Positions 53,667-63,150 of a DNA stretch of 64,000 nt are shown piece by piece (within the stretch, counting starts at the first letter, position 1; the number at the start of each line of letters is the position of its first letter). The stretch is from Agrilutibacter niabensis. GTDB taxonomy: Bacteria > Pseudomonadota > Gammaproteobacteria > Xanthomonadales > Xanthomonadaceae. The translations under genes were made by a program, and so were the position numbers. The notes beneath the pieces are model-generated. The model saw only the letters and a list, made by a program, of their open reading frames with translations. It searched no databases and had not been told where the DNA came from. The stretch covers positions 124,001 through 188,000 of the forward strand of contig NZ_JBHSNJ010000002.1 in the NCBI RefSeq assembly GCF_042657165.1, written 5' to 3'.

Positions 53667-55367
53667 ATGCATCCCTCGCGCGTCATCTGCATCGCCCTGG
53701 CTTCCACCCTGCTTGGCGCCTGCGCCAGCGCGCACCCGCTCGCTTCCCCGAGTGCAGGGGCGCCGCTGGCGGTGGACGTGCCCGTTATCGCGCGTCCCGA
53801 CGGCGAAACTCCGGCATGGTGGTTCCGCGACGGCGCCGCGCAGGCCGCGCAGCGCGGTGCGATGGGCGGGAGCGCCAGGAACGTGATCCTGTTCGTCGGC
53901 GACGGCATGAGCCTGACCACGGTCGCCGCCGCGCGCATCCTCGAGGGCCAGCGAAACGGCGCGCCCGGCGAGGAGAACCGCCTGGGCTGGGAAACCTTCC
54001 CGGCTACCGCGCTGAGCAGGACCTACAACACCGATTCCCAGACGCCGGATTCGGCCGGCACCATGTCGGCGATGGCGACGGGCGTGAAGACGCGTGCAGG
54101 CGTGCTCAGCATCGGACAGGAAGCCCGGCTTGGCGATTGCGCGGCCGCGTTGAAGACGCCCGTGCTGACCCTGTGGGAACTGGCCGCCAGCAGCGGACTG
54201 GCCACCGGAGTGGTCACCACCACGCGTGTCACCCACGCCACGCCGGGCGCGACCTTTTCCCATTCCGCGCACCGCAACTGGGAAAGCGACGCCGCCATGG
54301 CCCGTGCGGGCGAACGTGCGAACGGTTGCACGGACATCGCGCGCCAGCTGATCGAATCCCCATTCGGCGCCGGCCCGGACGTGCTGATGGGCGGTGGCCG
54401 CAGCAATTTCATGCCCGATACGCAATCCGATCCGGAATATCCCGACCGGCGCGGCCTGCGCAAGGACGGCCGCGACCTGGTCGCGCTCTGGCGCCAGCGT
54501 CATCCGCAGGGAACGTATGTCTGGAATGCAGGACAACTCGCCGCTGCGCCCGGCGACAAGCCGCTGCTCGGTCTGTTCGAACCCAACCACATGCAGTACG
54601 AGCACGATCGCTCGCAGGATCGCGCCGGTGAACCCTCGCTGGCGGAGATGACGCGCGCGGCGATCGCGCGCCTGCAACGCAACGGCAAGGGCTTCGTGCT
54701 GCTGGTCGAGGGCGGCCGCATCGACCATGCCCACCACAACGGCAATGCGTATCGCGCGCTCACCGACACCATCGCCATGAGCGATGCGGTCAAGGTGGCC
54801 GACGCGATGACGTCGCCCGAGGACACGCTGATCCTGGTCACCGCGGACCACGCGCACACCCTGAGCTTCTCCGGCTATCCCGTGCGCGGCAATCCCATCC
54901 TCGGCAAGGTGCGCGGCAGCACCGACGAAGACGATGCCGAAGGCGCCTACGCGCGCGACCTGCTCGGCCTGCCGTACACCACGCTCAACTACGCCAACGG
55001 CCCGGGCTACACCGGCGAGAGCGACGTACAACCCGCGGGCCCCAAGCGCCACCCGCATGACGCCCACAAGTTCAAGCCGGCGAATGGGCGTCCCGACCTG
55101 AGCCGCATCGACACCGCCGATCCGGACTACCTGCAGGAGGCTATCGCGCCGTTCGGACAGGAGTCACATGGCGGCGAAGACGTCGGCATCTGGGCGCGCG
55201 GGCCCGGCAGCAGTGCGGTGCGTGGCAGTGTCGAGCAGAACACCATCTTCCACTTCATGCTGCAGTCGATGCCCGCCCTGCGCGCGAAGCTGTGCGAAGC
55301 CGGCGACTGCGACGGCAACGGCGTTCCGGTGACGCTGCCGGAGCCGGAAGCCTTCAGGCCCCGTTGA
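53667..55367 (+). CDS. Alkaline phosphatase, lipoprotein
   Basis: Phosphomonoesterase of the PhoA superfamily, 566 residues. The start MHPSRVICIALASTLLGAC has a lipobox, so it is probably lipidated at the envelope. The metal site begins with RNVILFVGDGMSLTT near 79-93; the nucleophile is S129 in DSAGTMSAMATGVK. VEGGRIDHAHHNGNA and TADHAHTLSFSGY carry further zinc ligands; ESHGGEDVGIWARGP closes the site. A gene-specific tail (about 440-566) includes an insert rich in charged residues. Release of phosphate outside the cell is the likely role. Confidence 0.95.
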   Translation: MHPSRVICIALASTLLGACASAHPLASPSAGAPLAVDVPVIARPDGETPAWWFRDGAAQAAQRGAMGGSARNVILFVGDGMSLTTVAAARILEGQRNGAPGEENRLGWETFPATALSRTYNTDSQTPDSAGTMSAMATGVKTRAGVLSIGQEARLGDCAAALKTPVLTLWELAASSGLATGVVTTTRVTHATPGATFSHSAHRNWESDAAMARAGERANGCTDIARQLIESPFGAGPDVLMGGGRSNFMPDTQSDPEYPDRRGLRKDGRDLVALWRQRHPQGTYVWNAGQLAAAPGDKPLLGLFEPNHMQYEHDRSQDRAGEPSLAEMTRAAIARLQRNGKGFVLLVEGGRIDHAHHNGNAYRALTDTIAMSDAVKVADAMTSPEDTLILVTADHAHTLSFSGYPVRGNPILGKVRGSTDEDDAEGAYARDLLGLPYTTLNYANGPGYTGESDVQPAGPKRHPHDAHKFKPANGRPDLSRIDTADPDYLQEAIAPFGQESHGGEDVGIWARGPGSSAVRGSVEQNTIFHFMLQSMPALRAKLCEAGDCDGNGVPVTLPEPEAFRPR

Positions 55368-55491
55368 TGCGCGCGGCGGACCGGTCATCCGCGCCGCCAT
55401 ATGCCGTCAGAAGGGTTTTTGCGATCACCGCGCCGCAATGCGACTGACCTGCGGTGATGCCGGGCGCGCCGCGACGCGCGGGAATGCCTGC

Positions 55492-55941
55492 CTAGAAGGG
55501 TTTCGCCAGCACGAGATACACCACCGCCACCAGCAGCAGCACCGGCAGCTCGTTGAACCAGCGCAGCGCGCCGGACGACGGCAGGGGACGGCCGGCCTCG
55601 ACGCCCTTCAGCCAACGCCCGCCGACGATGTAGTGCGCGAGCATCACGACCACCAGCGCGAGTTTCGCGTGCAGCCAGCCGCGACCGGCGACGACGTCCG
55701 GCAGCGACAGCGTTGCGCGGTGGCCCAGCCACAGCACCAGTCCCATCACCACGGCGAGTCCGAACATGATGTGGCCGAAGCGGTACAGTCGCCGCCCCAT
55801 CAGCACCAAGCGCGCCCGCACCGCCGGCTCGTTCCCGGCTTCGGCGATGTTCACGAGGATCCGCGGCAGGTAAAACACACCACCCATCCACGCCATGACG
55901 AACACGACGTGGGCGGTCTTGATCCACAGATAGGCAGGCAT
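55492..55941 (-). CDS. hemJ: HemJ-like membrane protein (protoporphyrinogen oxidase candidate; CopD/UPF0093 family)
   Basis: A 149-residue inner-membrane protein with four helices. The N-terminal LWIKTAHVVFVMAWMGGVFY near 5-24, with a conserved histidine, and the arginines in YLPRILV match HemJ, the oxygen-independent protoporphyrinogen IX oxidase of many gammaproteobacteria. HIMFGLAVVMGLVLW, GWLHAKLALVVVM and the late RWFNELPVLLLV are also typical. It stands alone between alkaline phosphatase and a methyltransferase. Annotation as HemJ is by family match; some members are only called CopD. Confidence 0.87.
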   Translation of the reverse strand: MPAYLWIKTAHVVFVMAWMGGVFYLPRILVNIAEAGNEPAVRARLVLMGRRLYRFGHIMFGLAVVMGLVLWLGHRATLSLPDVVAGRGWLHAKLALVVVMLAHYIVGGRWLKGVEAGRPLPSSGALRWFNELPVLLLVAVVYLVLAKPF

Positions 55942-56040
55942 GGGCAGGCTCCAGTGACGATGCCGATAGGATGACACGCCGCGTCGCCGGGCTCGGCCGG
56001 CCCTGCCGCTGCCCCACCTCACGTCCGGAATTGAGCACCG

Positions 56041-56631
56041 ATGACCAAACGCTACGACCAGAACTACTTCGACACCTGGTACCGCAAGCGCGGCATCGGC
56101 GACAGCGCGCGCCTGGCGCGCAAGGTCGCGATGGCCGTGGCCACCGCCGAATACCACCTGGAACGCCCGCTGCGCACCGTGCTCGACATCGGTTGCGGCG
56201 AAGGCGTCTGGCGCGCGCCGCTGCTGAAGCTGCGGCCCAAGGCCCGCTACCTCGGCTTCGACAGCAGCGAATACGCCGTTCGTCGTTTCGGCGCGCGCCG
56301 GAACCTGCACCTTGCGTCGTTCGCCGACTTCGCCCTGCTGCGTCCCTGCCCGCCCGTGGACCTGCTGGTGTGCAGCGACGTGATGCACTACCTCGATCAG
56401 CGCGAACTCGACCGTGGCCTGCCAGGCCTGGCCGAACTGTGCGGCGGCGTCGCCTTCCTCGAAACCTTCGCGCGCGAGGACGGTGCCGAGGGCGACGAGC
56501 ACGACTTCCGCAATCGTCCGGCGAGGTTCTATCGCCAGCGCTTCCTCAAGCTGGGTTTCACCCAGGTCGGCTCGCACCTGTGGCTGTCGCCGGCCCTGCG
56601 CGACCACGCCACGGCGCTGGAAACCCAATAA
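56041..56631 (+). CDS. Class I SAM-dependent methyltransferase
   Basis: A 196-residue methyltransferase. The start MTKRYDQNYFDTWYRKRGIG is like many small-molecule methyltransferases of this size. The SAM motif I is VLDIGCGEGVWRAPLL near 44-59, followed by YLGFDSSEYAVRRFG, LLVCSDVMHYLD and a C-terminal part with ALRDHATALE. The substrate is not visible; the gene is alone, 100 bases after the divergent hemJ and before the PHA depolymerase. Confidence 0.9.
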   Translation: MTKRYDQNYFDTWYRKRGIGDSARLARKVAMAVATAEYHLERPLRTVLDIGCGEGVWRAPLLKLRPKARYLGFDSSEYAVRRFGARRNLHLASFADFALLRPCPPVDLLVCSDVMHYLDQRELDRGLPGLAELCGGVAFLETFAREDGAEGDEHDFRNRPARFYRQRFLKLGFTQVGSHLWLSPALRDHATALETQ

Positions 56632-56760
56632 TCCGTCGCCTGTCGAGGAACCCGGAAACCGCGACCCGCTTCACAAACCGCTCGCCCCCATCGGCTATGC
56701 TGCGGCGCGTCATGGCGTTTTCGAAGGCGCCGTTTTCAGGGTCAGGGGCCCTTCCCGCGC

Positions 56761-58011
56761 ATGCTGCTTTACCACCTGCACGAACTCGGCCGCGCCTGGA
56801 TGCAGCCGTGGAACTACTGGGCCGAGGCCAACTCGCGGATGTTCGGCGCGCAGACCAGCTGGCTGTCGACGCTGCCGGGCGCATCGCGCGTCGCCGCCGG
56901 CTACGAGCTGATGTATCGCATCGGCAAGGACTACGAGAAGCCCGAGTTCGGCATCCACTCGATCGAGAAGGACGGCAAGAGCTATCCGGTGGTCGAGCGC
57001 GAAGTGTTGAAGAAGCCGTTCTGCCGCCTGCTGCGCTTCAAGCGCTTCGCCGACGACGCCGAGAACATCGCCGACTTCAAGGACGATCCGTCCGTGCTCG
57101 TGGTCGCGCCGCTGTCGGGCCACCACGCGACGCTGCTGCGCGATACGGTCAAGACCCTGCTGCGCGACCACAAGGTCTACATCACCGACTGGGTCGACGC
57201 GCGCATGGTGCCGACGCAGGAAGGCCCGTTCCATCTCGATGACTACGTCGCCTACATCGAGGAATTCATCCGCACCATCGGCGCCGAGAACCTGCACGTG
57301 ATCAGCGTGTGCCAGCCGACCGTGCCGACGCTGGCCGCGGTGTCGCTGATGGCCGCGCGCGGCGAGCCCACGCCGCGCTCGCTGGTGATGTTCGGCGGCC
57401 CGATCGACACGCGCGAGAACCCGACCAAGGTCAACGACCTGGCCACGCACAAGCCGTTGTGGTGGTTCGAGGCCAACCTCGTCCACGCCGTGCCGGCCAA
57501 CTACCCGGGCCACAACCGTCGCGTGTACCCCGGCTTCCTGCAGCACGGCGGCTTCATGGCGATGAACCCGGAACGCCACTTCGAGTCGCACTGGGATTTC
57601 TACCAGGACCTGGTCAAGGGCGACCTCGAGGATGCCGAGTCGCACCGCCGTTTCTACGACGAATACAACGCCGTGCTCGACATGCCGGCCGAGTACTACC
57701 TGGAGACCGTCGACGTCGTGTTCCAGCGCCACCTGCTGCCCAAGGGCGAGTGGGTGGTGCGCGGCGAACGCGTCGACCCGGGCGCGATCCGCGGCACCGC
57801 GCTGATGACCGTCGAAGGCGAACTCGACGACATCTCCGGACAAGGCCAGACCCGCGCCGCGCACAAGCTGTGCAGCGGGATTTCGCAGCAGGACCACCAG
57901 CACCTCATGGTCGAGGGCGCGGGCCACTACGGCATCTTCAGCGGCCGGCGCTGGCGCACGCAGGTGTATCCGCAGGTACGCGACTTCATCGCGAAGTACG
58001 CCAAGCGCTGA
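56761..58011 (+). CDS. phaZ: Intracellular polyhydroxyalkanoate (PHB) depolymerase
   Basis: Degrades stored polyhydroxyalkanoate granules. It has 416 residues and no signal peptide. The family uses a cysteine nucleophile instead of serine: here ISVCQPTVP with C184. The N-terminal LHELGRAWMQPWNYWAEAN and the mid motif LVHAVPANYPGHNRRVYPGF are characteristic. TVEGELDDISGQGQTRAAH carries the acid and GAGHYGIFSGRRWR the histidine. A terminator follows. No PHA synthase or phasin gene is nearby. Confidence 0.93.
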   Translation: MLLYHLHELGRAWMQPWNYWAEANSRMFGAQTSWLSTLPGASRVAAGYELMYRIGKDYEKPEFGIHSIEKDGKSYPVVEREVLKKPFCRLLRFKRFADDAENIADFKDDPSVLVVAPLSGHHATLLRDTVKTLLRDHKVYITDWVDARMVPTQEGPFHLDDYVAYIEEFIRTIGAENLHVISVCQPTVPTLAAVSLMAARGEPTPRSLVMFGGPIDTRENPTKVNDLATHKPLWWFEANLVHAVPANYPGHNRRVYPGFLQHGGFMAMNPERHFESHWDFYQDLVKGDLEDAESHRRFYDEYNAVLDMPAEYYLETVDVVFQRHLLPKGEWVVRGERVDPGAIRGTALMTVEGELDDISGQGQTRAAHKLCSGISQQDHQHLMVEGAGHYGIFSGRRWRTQVYPQVRDFIAKYAKR

Positions 58012-58032
58012 CGCTCAGGGACTGATGACCAG

Positions 58033-58070
58033 GAAGGCCCGGTGGATCGGTCCACCGGGCCTTCTTCTTT
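58033..58070 (+). terminator. Terminator of the PHA depolymerase gene
   Basis: A perfect 14-bp stem (GAAGGCCCGGTGGA / TCCACCGGGCCTTC) with a TCGG loop, followed by TTCTTT on the plus strand. Confidence 0.92.
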
Positions 58071-58089
58071 GCAGCTGTAGCGGCGGCTT

Positions 58090-59013
58090 TTATTCGTACT
58101 GCGCCGACTTCACCAGCATGTGCTTGGCCAGCTGGCCGTGCAGGTGGCCGACGGCGCGGGCCAGGTGCAGCGTGGCGAACAGCAGCACCACGCCGGCGAT
58201 CAGGCACAGCGGCAGCGCCCACCAGCCGTCGACGCCGATCACGTGGATCTCGTCGACCCACAAGCCGCCGTTGAAGCCGCCGAACAGGGCCGCCACCGGG
58301 GCCGCGATCAGGCCCAGCGACGTGGCCAGTCCGGTGACCGCAACGGTGAAGTAGGCGATGCCCAGCGGCAGCATCAGCAGGAAGTACAGCTGCGTGGCCC
58401 AGGTGCGCGGATCGGTGAACAGCTCCTTGATCCGCTCCAGCAGCGGCTTGCCGCGGGTGGAGTACAGCGGCCGGCGCGGCATGCGCTCGCCCAGCATCAC
58501 CTCGACGATCCGCCCTTCCACCAGCGACAGCACGCGCACCGAGCCGAAGTACAGGATCACGAAGGGGATGCCGATGATCAGCACCGCCAGGCCACCCGAC
58601 AGCGAGATACCGGTGACGACCCAGGTGAAATAGAAGATGCCCGTCGCCAGCGCCAGCAGCATGTAGAACAGCGCGGCATAGGTGCGCGGCTCGGCGATCA
58701 CCCCGAAGAAGCGCGAGAACCAGGAGCGGTTGGCGACGGCCGGCCGCGCCGGCGGCGTGCGCAGTGCGCTCTGCACCTTCACTTCGGTGTCGCGGTAGAT
58801 GTCGGCGACTTCGTCCGGCGCGCCATAGCTGCTCGCCACCGCGGCGATGACTTCCGCCTCGGACTTGCCGGGATGCTCCGACAGTTCCGAACGGAGGTAT
58901 TCCTCGGCGTCGTAGAGCGCGTCCTGGACCAGCGCCGGGTCGGCGCCGGCCAGCGAGCGACGCAACTGCTCGAGGTAGTCGGGAATCGTGGTGGGCAGGA
59001 CAGTGGCGTTCAT
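58090..59013 (-). CDS. Multi-pass membrane protein with N-terminal HAAS (DUF1700-like) domain
   Basis: A 307-residue protein. Residues 1-65 are a HAAS-type helical domain (DYLEQLRRSLAGADPALVQD, EVIAAVASSYGAPDEVADIY), found in proteins linked to PadR regulators. The rest holds about six membrane helices in two similar halves (LALATGIFYFTWVVTGIS and LLMLPLGIAYFTVAVTGL). The start overlaps the PadR stop by 4 bases, so the pair is coupled: the regulator probably controls this membrane protein. Function unknown, perhaps envelope stress or a sensor. Confidence 0.85.
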   Translation of the reverse strand: MNATVLPTTIPDYLEQLRRSLAGADPALVQDALYDAEEYLRSELSEHPGKSEAEVIAAVASSYGAPDEVADIYRDTEVKVQSALRTPPARPAVANRSWFSRFFGVIAEPRTYAALFYMLLALATGIFYFTWVVTGISLSGGLAVLIIGIPFVILYFGSVRVLSLVEGRIVEVMLGERMPRRPLYSTRGKPLLERIKELFTDPRTWATQLYFLLMLPLGIAYFTVAVTGLATSLGLIAAPVAALFGGFNGGLWVDEIHVIGVDGWWALPLCLIAGVVLLFATLHLARAVGHLHGQLAKHMLVKSAQYE

Positions 59014-59414
59014 ATGGCTTCCCCAGGCAAATGCAGGGCGTGAACGCCCTGCAGAACAGCGTCGACGGAATCACGGGTGGCGCGCCAGGCGGCGGACCAG
59101 CCGCGCAGGGCTTCGCGCCCGGCTTCGGTGATGCGGTAGTAACGGCGTGGCGGACCCGCGACGGAGGGCTCGACGAAGCTGTCGAGCAGCCCGCCGCCTT
59201 CCAGGTTGCGCAGAACGGGGTAGAGGGCGCTCTGCTTGCCGCTGAGCACGCCCTCGCCCTCCTGCTCCAGGCGCTTGGCGATCTGGTAGCCGTACATCGG
59301 CTCCCCGGCCGTGCCCAGGACCGCGAGCAGGGCCAGCGAAACGGTGCCGGCGCTGAGCTCCTTCTGGAACTTGCGCAGGTGGCTGTCTCGCGTATTGATC
59401 GAATCCGGGGTCAT
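59010..59414 (-). CDS. PadR-family transcriptional regulator
   Basis: A 134-residue winged-helix regulator. The PadR signature is clear: SLALLAVLGTAGEPMYGYQI near 27-46, GVLSGKQSALYPVLRNLEGG, and PPRRYYRITEAGREALRGW in the wing. A C-terminal helix (about 108-134) mediates dimerisation. It is the first gene of a two-gene unit with a HAAS-domain membrane protein, a recurring arrangement in which PadR represses the pair. An inverted repeat lies upstream at 59445-59463. Confidence 0.92.
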   Translation of the reverse strand: MTPDSINTRDSHLRKFQKELSAGTVSLALLAVLGTAGEPMYGYQIAKRLEQEGEGVLSGKQSALYPVLRNLEGGGLLDSFVEPSVAGPPRRYYRITEAGREALRGWSAAWRATRDSVDAVLQGVHALHLPGEAI

Positions 59415-59444
59415 GGAAGTGCTCCGGTAGCTTGAAGGCAACAC

Positions 59445-59463
59445 TACTGCGAACTTCGCTATA
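59445..59463 (-). promoter_or_regulatory. Candidate PadR operator
   Basis: The segment TACTGCGAACTTCGCTATA is a near-palindrome around a single central C; its core GCGAA-C-TTCGC is perfect. It lies 31-49 bases upstream of the PadR start codon, where an autorepressor would bind. Weak evidence. Confidence 0.3.
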
Positions 59464-59706
59464 CCGTCTCTGCCATTAGTCACGGGAGGTCGTAGGTCAT
59501 GGTCCCGCGGGGCTAGCACAGCCGCCTCCGGTGGTGGCGTGCGCCTGGCGCCGGGCTCCACGATCTGCGACTGCGTGCGCGCTCGCGGCGCCTGGGCACG
59601 GGTTGAGCGACACCGGCCCTGTCGTATCCTCGCCGTCCGTCCTGAAGCCGATTCGCCGGCGTCTCGATTCATCCACGGCGATCGCCACTGCGTCCAAGGA
59701 GTTTCC

Positions 59707-60687
59707 ATGCGCTTCAACCGTGTCATCGTGCTGCCAGTCCTCCTCGGCCTTGCCCTGGGCGCCCACGCAGCCAAGCCGGCGGCCAAGAAGCAGCCGGCAG
59801 CCAAGGCGGCCACGCAGAAACCCGCGGCCGCCAAGCCGGACGCTCCGGCGGCGAAGCCGAAGTCGATGCAGGAAATCCTCGATGCGACCCAGCCTTCCGA
59901 CTGGCGCCCGCTGGATCCGGCGAACACCCTGTACCTCGACCTGGCCTCGGGCCGCGTCGTGATCGAGCTCGCCCCCGGCTTCGCGCCGGAACACGTGGCG
60001 AACATCCGCACGCTGGCAAAGGAAGGCTACTGGAACGGCCTGAGCATCAACCGCTCGCAGGACAACTTCGTCGTGCAGTGGGGCGATGCGGCCGAAGACG
60101 AGAAGGCGCGCAAGCCCATCGGCGGCGCCAAGGAGAAAATCCCCGCCGAATTCGAACGCGCGAGCAAGGGCCTGAACTTCGACCGCCTGCCCGACAGCGA
60201 CGGCTGGGCGCCCCAGGTCGGCTTTGCCGACGGCTTCCCGGCGGCGCGCGATCCCCAGGCGGGCAAGGCGTGGATGGCGCACTGCTACGGCACGCTCGGC
60301 GCGGGCCGCGACGTGGCCGCCGATTCCAGCAACGGCACCGAGCTCTACGTGGTGACCGGGCAGTCGCCACGCCAGCTCGACCGCAACATCACCACGGTCG
60401 GCCGCGTCGTGCAGGGCATCGAACTGCTGTCGGTCCTGCCGCGCGGTACCGGCCCGCTCGGCTTCTACGAGAAGCCCGAGCAGCGCACGCCGATCCAGGC
60501 GATCCGCCTCGCCTCGGACGTGCCCGAGAACGACCGCGTCGCGCTCGAACTGCTGCGCACGGACTCGCCATCGTTCACGCAGATCGTCGAAGCTCGCCGC
60601 AACCGCCGCGACGAGTGGTACAAGCGGCCCGCCGGCCACATCGACCTGTGCAACGTGCCGCTGCCGGTACGGCCGGCCAAGAAGTAG
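59707..60687 (+). CDS. Cyclophilin-type peptidyl-prolyl isomerase, exported
   Basis: A 326-residue periplasmic isomerase. A 21-residue signal peptide ends GAHA. A Lys/Ala/Pro-rich linker (about 22-53) precedes the cyclophilin domain (about 70-270): YLDLASGRVVIELAPGFAPE, LAKEGYWNGLSINRSQDNFVVQ and GELYVVTGQ-like segments, with an inserted region around 120-165 not found in minimal cyclophilins. The C-terminal part (about 270-326) is specific to this group. It may fold outer-membrane or secreted proteins; catalytic residues differ from canonical cyclophilins. Confidence 0.85.
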   Translation: MRFNRVIVLPVLLGLALGAHAAKPAAKKQPAAKAATQKPAAAKPDAPAAKPKSMQEILDATQPSDWRPLDPANTLYLDLASGRVVIELAPGFAPEHVANIRTLAKEGYWNGLSINRSQDNFVVQWGDAAEDEKARKPIGGAKEKIPAEFERASKGLNFDRLPDSDGWAPQVGFADGFPAARDPQAGKAWMAHCYGTLGAGRDVAADSSNGTELYVVTGQSPRQLDRNITTVGRVVQGIELLSVLPRGTGPLGFYEKPEQRTPIQAIRLASDVPENDRVALELLRTDSPSFTQIVEARRNRRDEWYKRPAGHIDLCNVPLPVRPAKK

Positions 60688-60781
60688 ACGCCTGCGCGTG
60701 CGGCTGCGGACCATTGCCGTCACGTCGCCTTGCTGTAAACGCGAATAGCCTGAGCCGGCCCCAGCCAGAGGACCGGCTTCC

Positions 60782-61084
60782 ATGCCCCAGCTTCGTTTGC
60801 GAATCACCGGCCGCGAAGACGATGCGCGCGCGATCAGCAACCTGCTGGCGAGCATCGAAGGCATCGAGCACGTCGAGGAAGTCGCCGACCTGATGGGCCA
60901 CATGGACGACGACGATTCCAGTTCCGCCGGCCTCATCGACGACCAGGGGCCCGGCGTGCACGAACTGGAAATCGAGGCGCCCAACATGGCCACCGCACGC
61001 AAGGTGCGCGAGGCCGTCGAGGCGCTGGCTTTCGAACTGGATGTGATCGTCGAATTCGAATCCGACGAGGAATGGGGCCAGTAG
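60782..61084 (+). CDS. Small acidic protein of unknown function
   Basis: A 100-residue cytoplasmic protein. The beginning PQLRLRITGREDDARAISN and the end VREAVEALAFELDVIVEFES read like the strand-helix units of a ferredoxin-like fold, joined by a very acidic loop (HMDDDDSSS, GLIDDQ). I do not recognise a named family with confidence. It is the only gene between two other plus-strand genes, followed by its own terminator. Confidence 0.75.
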   Translation: MPQLRLRITGREDDARAISNLLASIEGIEHVEEVADLMGHMDDDDSSSAGLIDDQGPGVHELEIEAPNMATARKVREAVEALAFELDVIVEFESDEEWGQ

Positions 61085-61091
61085 GCCTCCA

Positions 61092-61115
61092 CGCCCGGGC
61101 ACACCCGGGCGTTTT
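61092..61115 (+). terminator. Terminator of the small acidic protein gene
   Basis: A perfect 8-bp stem (CGCCCGGG / CCCGGGCG) with a CACA loop and TTTT. Confidence 0.85.
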
Positions 61116-61250
61116 GCCGCAGTTGCCCGGAGCATTCCCGCCCGACCTTCCGTGACCGCCGGTCCGCGCATCGCCGCAGGCATGGCGATATGCTCGCGAG
61201 GTCGCAGTCCGCTGCGAATCCAGCCACCCAACGGGATGTACGAGACCACC

Positions 61251-63080
61251 ATGCGCCTGCGCCCCTTGCCGATTTCCGCTTCGATTGCACTCGCCCTGCT
61301 GATCGCCACCTCCGCCTGCCAGAAGCAGGAAACCGCTACCCCCGCCGGCACATCGGCCGCCACCGCGCCGGCGTCCACCGCCGAAGCCGACGCGAAGTTC
61401 GCCGAAGTGTCCAAGCGCTGGCTCGACGGCTGGCTGGAGCAGCAGCCGGTGAGCGCGACGCAGACCGGCAAGCACGACTTCGACGACCGCATCGAGAACC
61501 TCAGCGCCGCCGGCCGGCAGAAGTTCACCGACTTCAGCAAGCAGATGCTGACCGAGGTCGACGCGCTAGACGCCAGCAAGCTCTCGCGCGAGAACCAGGT
61601 CGACCTGGCGATCCTGCGCAACCAGATCCGCTACGACATCTGGCAGATGGACACGCTGCAGAGCTGGGCCTGGGATCCGCAGGTCTACAACGGCATCGCC
61701 GGCGGCGCGCTGTACACCCTGATGGCGCGCGATTTCGCCCCGATGCCGCAGCGCCTGACGTCGGCGACCGCGCGCATGGAGAAGATCCCGGCGCTGTTCG
61801 CGCAGATGCGCGAGAACCTCGACGTCGCGCGCGTGCCGAAGATCCACGCCGAAACCGTCGCCAGGCAGAACGCCGGCATCACCAGCATCGTCGACGGCAT
61901 GATCGCGCCGCATGCGAGCGAGCTCACCGGCGAAGACCGCACGCGCCTGGACGCTGCCATCGCGGCGGTGAAGAAGGCCGTCGAGGAGAACCAGGCCTGG
62001 CTCGACAAGACCCTGGTGCCCAATGCCAAGGGCGACTTCCGCATCGGCCAGAAGCTGTACGACGAGAAGCTCGCCTTCGCGCTCAATTCGCCGCTCACGC
62101 GCCAGGAGATCCGCACGCGCGCCGAAGCCGCGATCAAGCAGACCCGCGGCGAGATGTACGACATCGCGCGTAAGGTGCTCGCCGGCAAGCCGGGCGCGCC
62201 GGCGGAAATGCCCGATGCACCGGATGACGCGCAGCAGCAGAAGGTGATCGAGGCGGCGCTCGAACTCGCGTATGCCGATCGCCCGGCGCGCGACAAGGTC
62301 GTTGACCTGGCCAAGGCTTCCACTGCCGACGCGACGAAGTTCGCCCGCGAGAAGGACCTGGTCACCGTGCCGGATACGCCGGTGCAGATCATCCTGATGC
62401 CCGAGTTCCAGCGCGGCGTCTCGGTGGCCTATTGCGATTCGCCGGGCCCGCTCGACAAGGGACTGGACACTTTCTACGCCGTGTCGCCGATTCCGGACGA
62501 CTGGAGCAAGGAACAGGTCGATTCCTTCCTGCGTGAGTACAACACCCGCTCGATCCACGAGCTGAGCATCCACGAGGCGATGCCCGGCCACTACCTGCAG
62601 ATCGCGCATGCCAACAAGCACCCTTCGACGCTGCGCGCGGTGCTCGGATCGGGTTCCTTCATCGAAGGCTGGGCCATGTACGGCGAAAAGGTCATGGCCG
62701 ATGCCGGCTACATGGACAACGATCCGCTGATGCAGCTCATCCAGCGCAAGTGGGCGCTGCGCGCGATGGCCAACGCCGTGCTCGACCAGGCCATCCATGT
62801 CGACGGCATGAGCCGCGACGACGCGATGAAGCTGATGACGGTCACCACGTTCCAGCAGGAGCGCGAGGCCGCCGGCAAGTGGGTGCGCGCGCAACTGACC
62901 TCGGCCCAGCTGCCGACCTACTTCGTCGGCTACAGCGAGCACCTGGACCTGCGCAACGAGGTGCAGAAGCGCGAGGGCGACAAGTTCAACCTCAAGGCGT
63001 TCCACGACAAGCTGCTGTCATACGGTTCGCCGCCGGTCCGGTTCGCTAGCGAACTGATGCTGGATGAGCCCATCGAGTGA
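61251..63080 (+). CDS. DUF885 family lipoprotein (putative metallopeptidase/hydrolase)
   Basis: A 609-residue envelope protein. Leader and lipobox ATSAC (lipidated cysteine near 23) are followed by a Thr/Ala-rich spacer. The DUF885 domain occupies the rest and is largely helical. The signature HELSIHEAMPGHYLQ near 440-454 contains an HExxxGH motif that likely binds metal. FIEGWAMYGEKVM and the C-terminal PTYFVGYSEHLDLRNEVQKR are also family traits. It is presumably a periplasmic peptidase; the family has little direct biochemistry, so the activity is inferred. Confidence 0.92.
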   Translation: MRLRPLPISASIALALLIATSACQKQETATPAGTSAATAPASTAEADAKFAEVSKRWLDGWLEQQPVSATQTGKHDFDDRIENLSAAGRQKFTDFSKQMLTEVDALDASKLSRENQVDLAILRNQIRYDIWQMDTLQSWAWDPQVYNGIAGGALYTLMARDFAPMPQRLTSATARMEKIPALFAQMRENLDVARVPKIHAETVARQNAGITSIVDGMIAPHASELTGEDRTRLDAAIAAVKKAVEENQAWLDKTLVPNAKGDFRIGQKLYDEKLAFALNSPLTRQEIRTRAEAAIKQTRGEMYDIARKVLAGKPGAPAEMPDAPDDAQQQKVIEAALELAYADRPARDKVVDLAKASTADATKFAREKDLVTVPDTPVQIILMPEFQRGVSVAYCDSPGPLDKGLDTFYAVSPIPDDWSKEQVDSFLREYNTRSIHELSIHEAMPGHYLQIAHANKHPSTLRAVLGSGSFIEGWAMYGEKVMADAGYMDNDPLMQLIQRKWALRAMANAVLDQAIHVDGMSRDDAMKLMTVTTFQQEREAAGKWVRAQLTSAQLPTYFVGYSEHLDLRNEVQKREGDKFNLKAFHDKLLSYGSPPVRFASELMLDEPIE

Positions 63081-63150
63081 TCCACAGGCCGCGCCCGTCC
63101 CCGGGCGCGCGTGGTCCTTTGGGTTACCCAGGCGCCGTGCAGGGGCAGGC

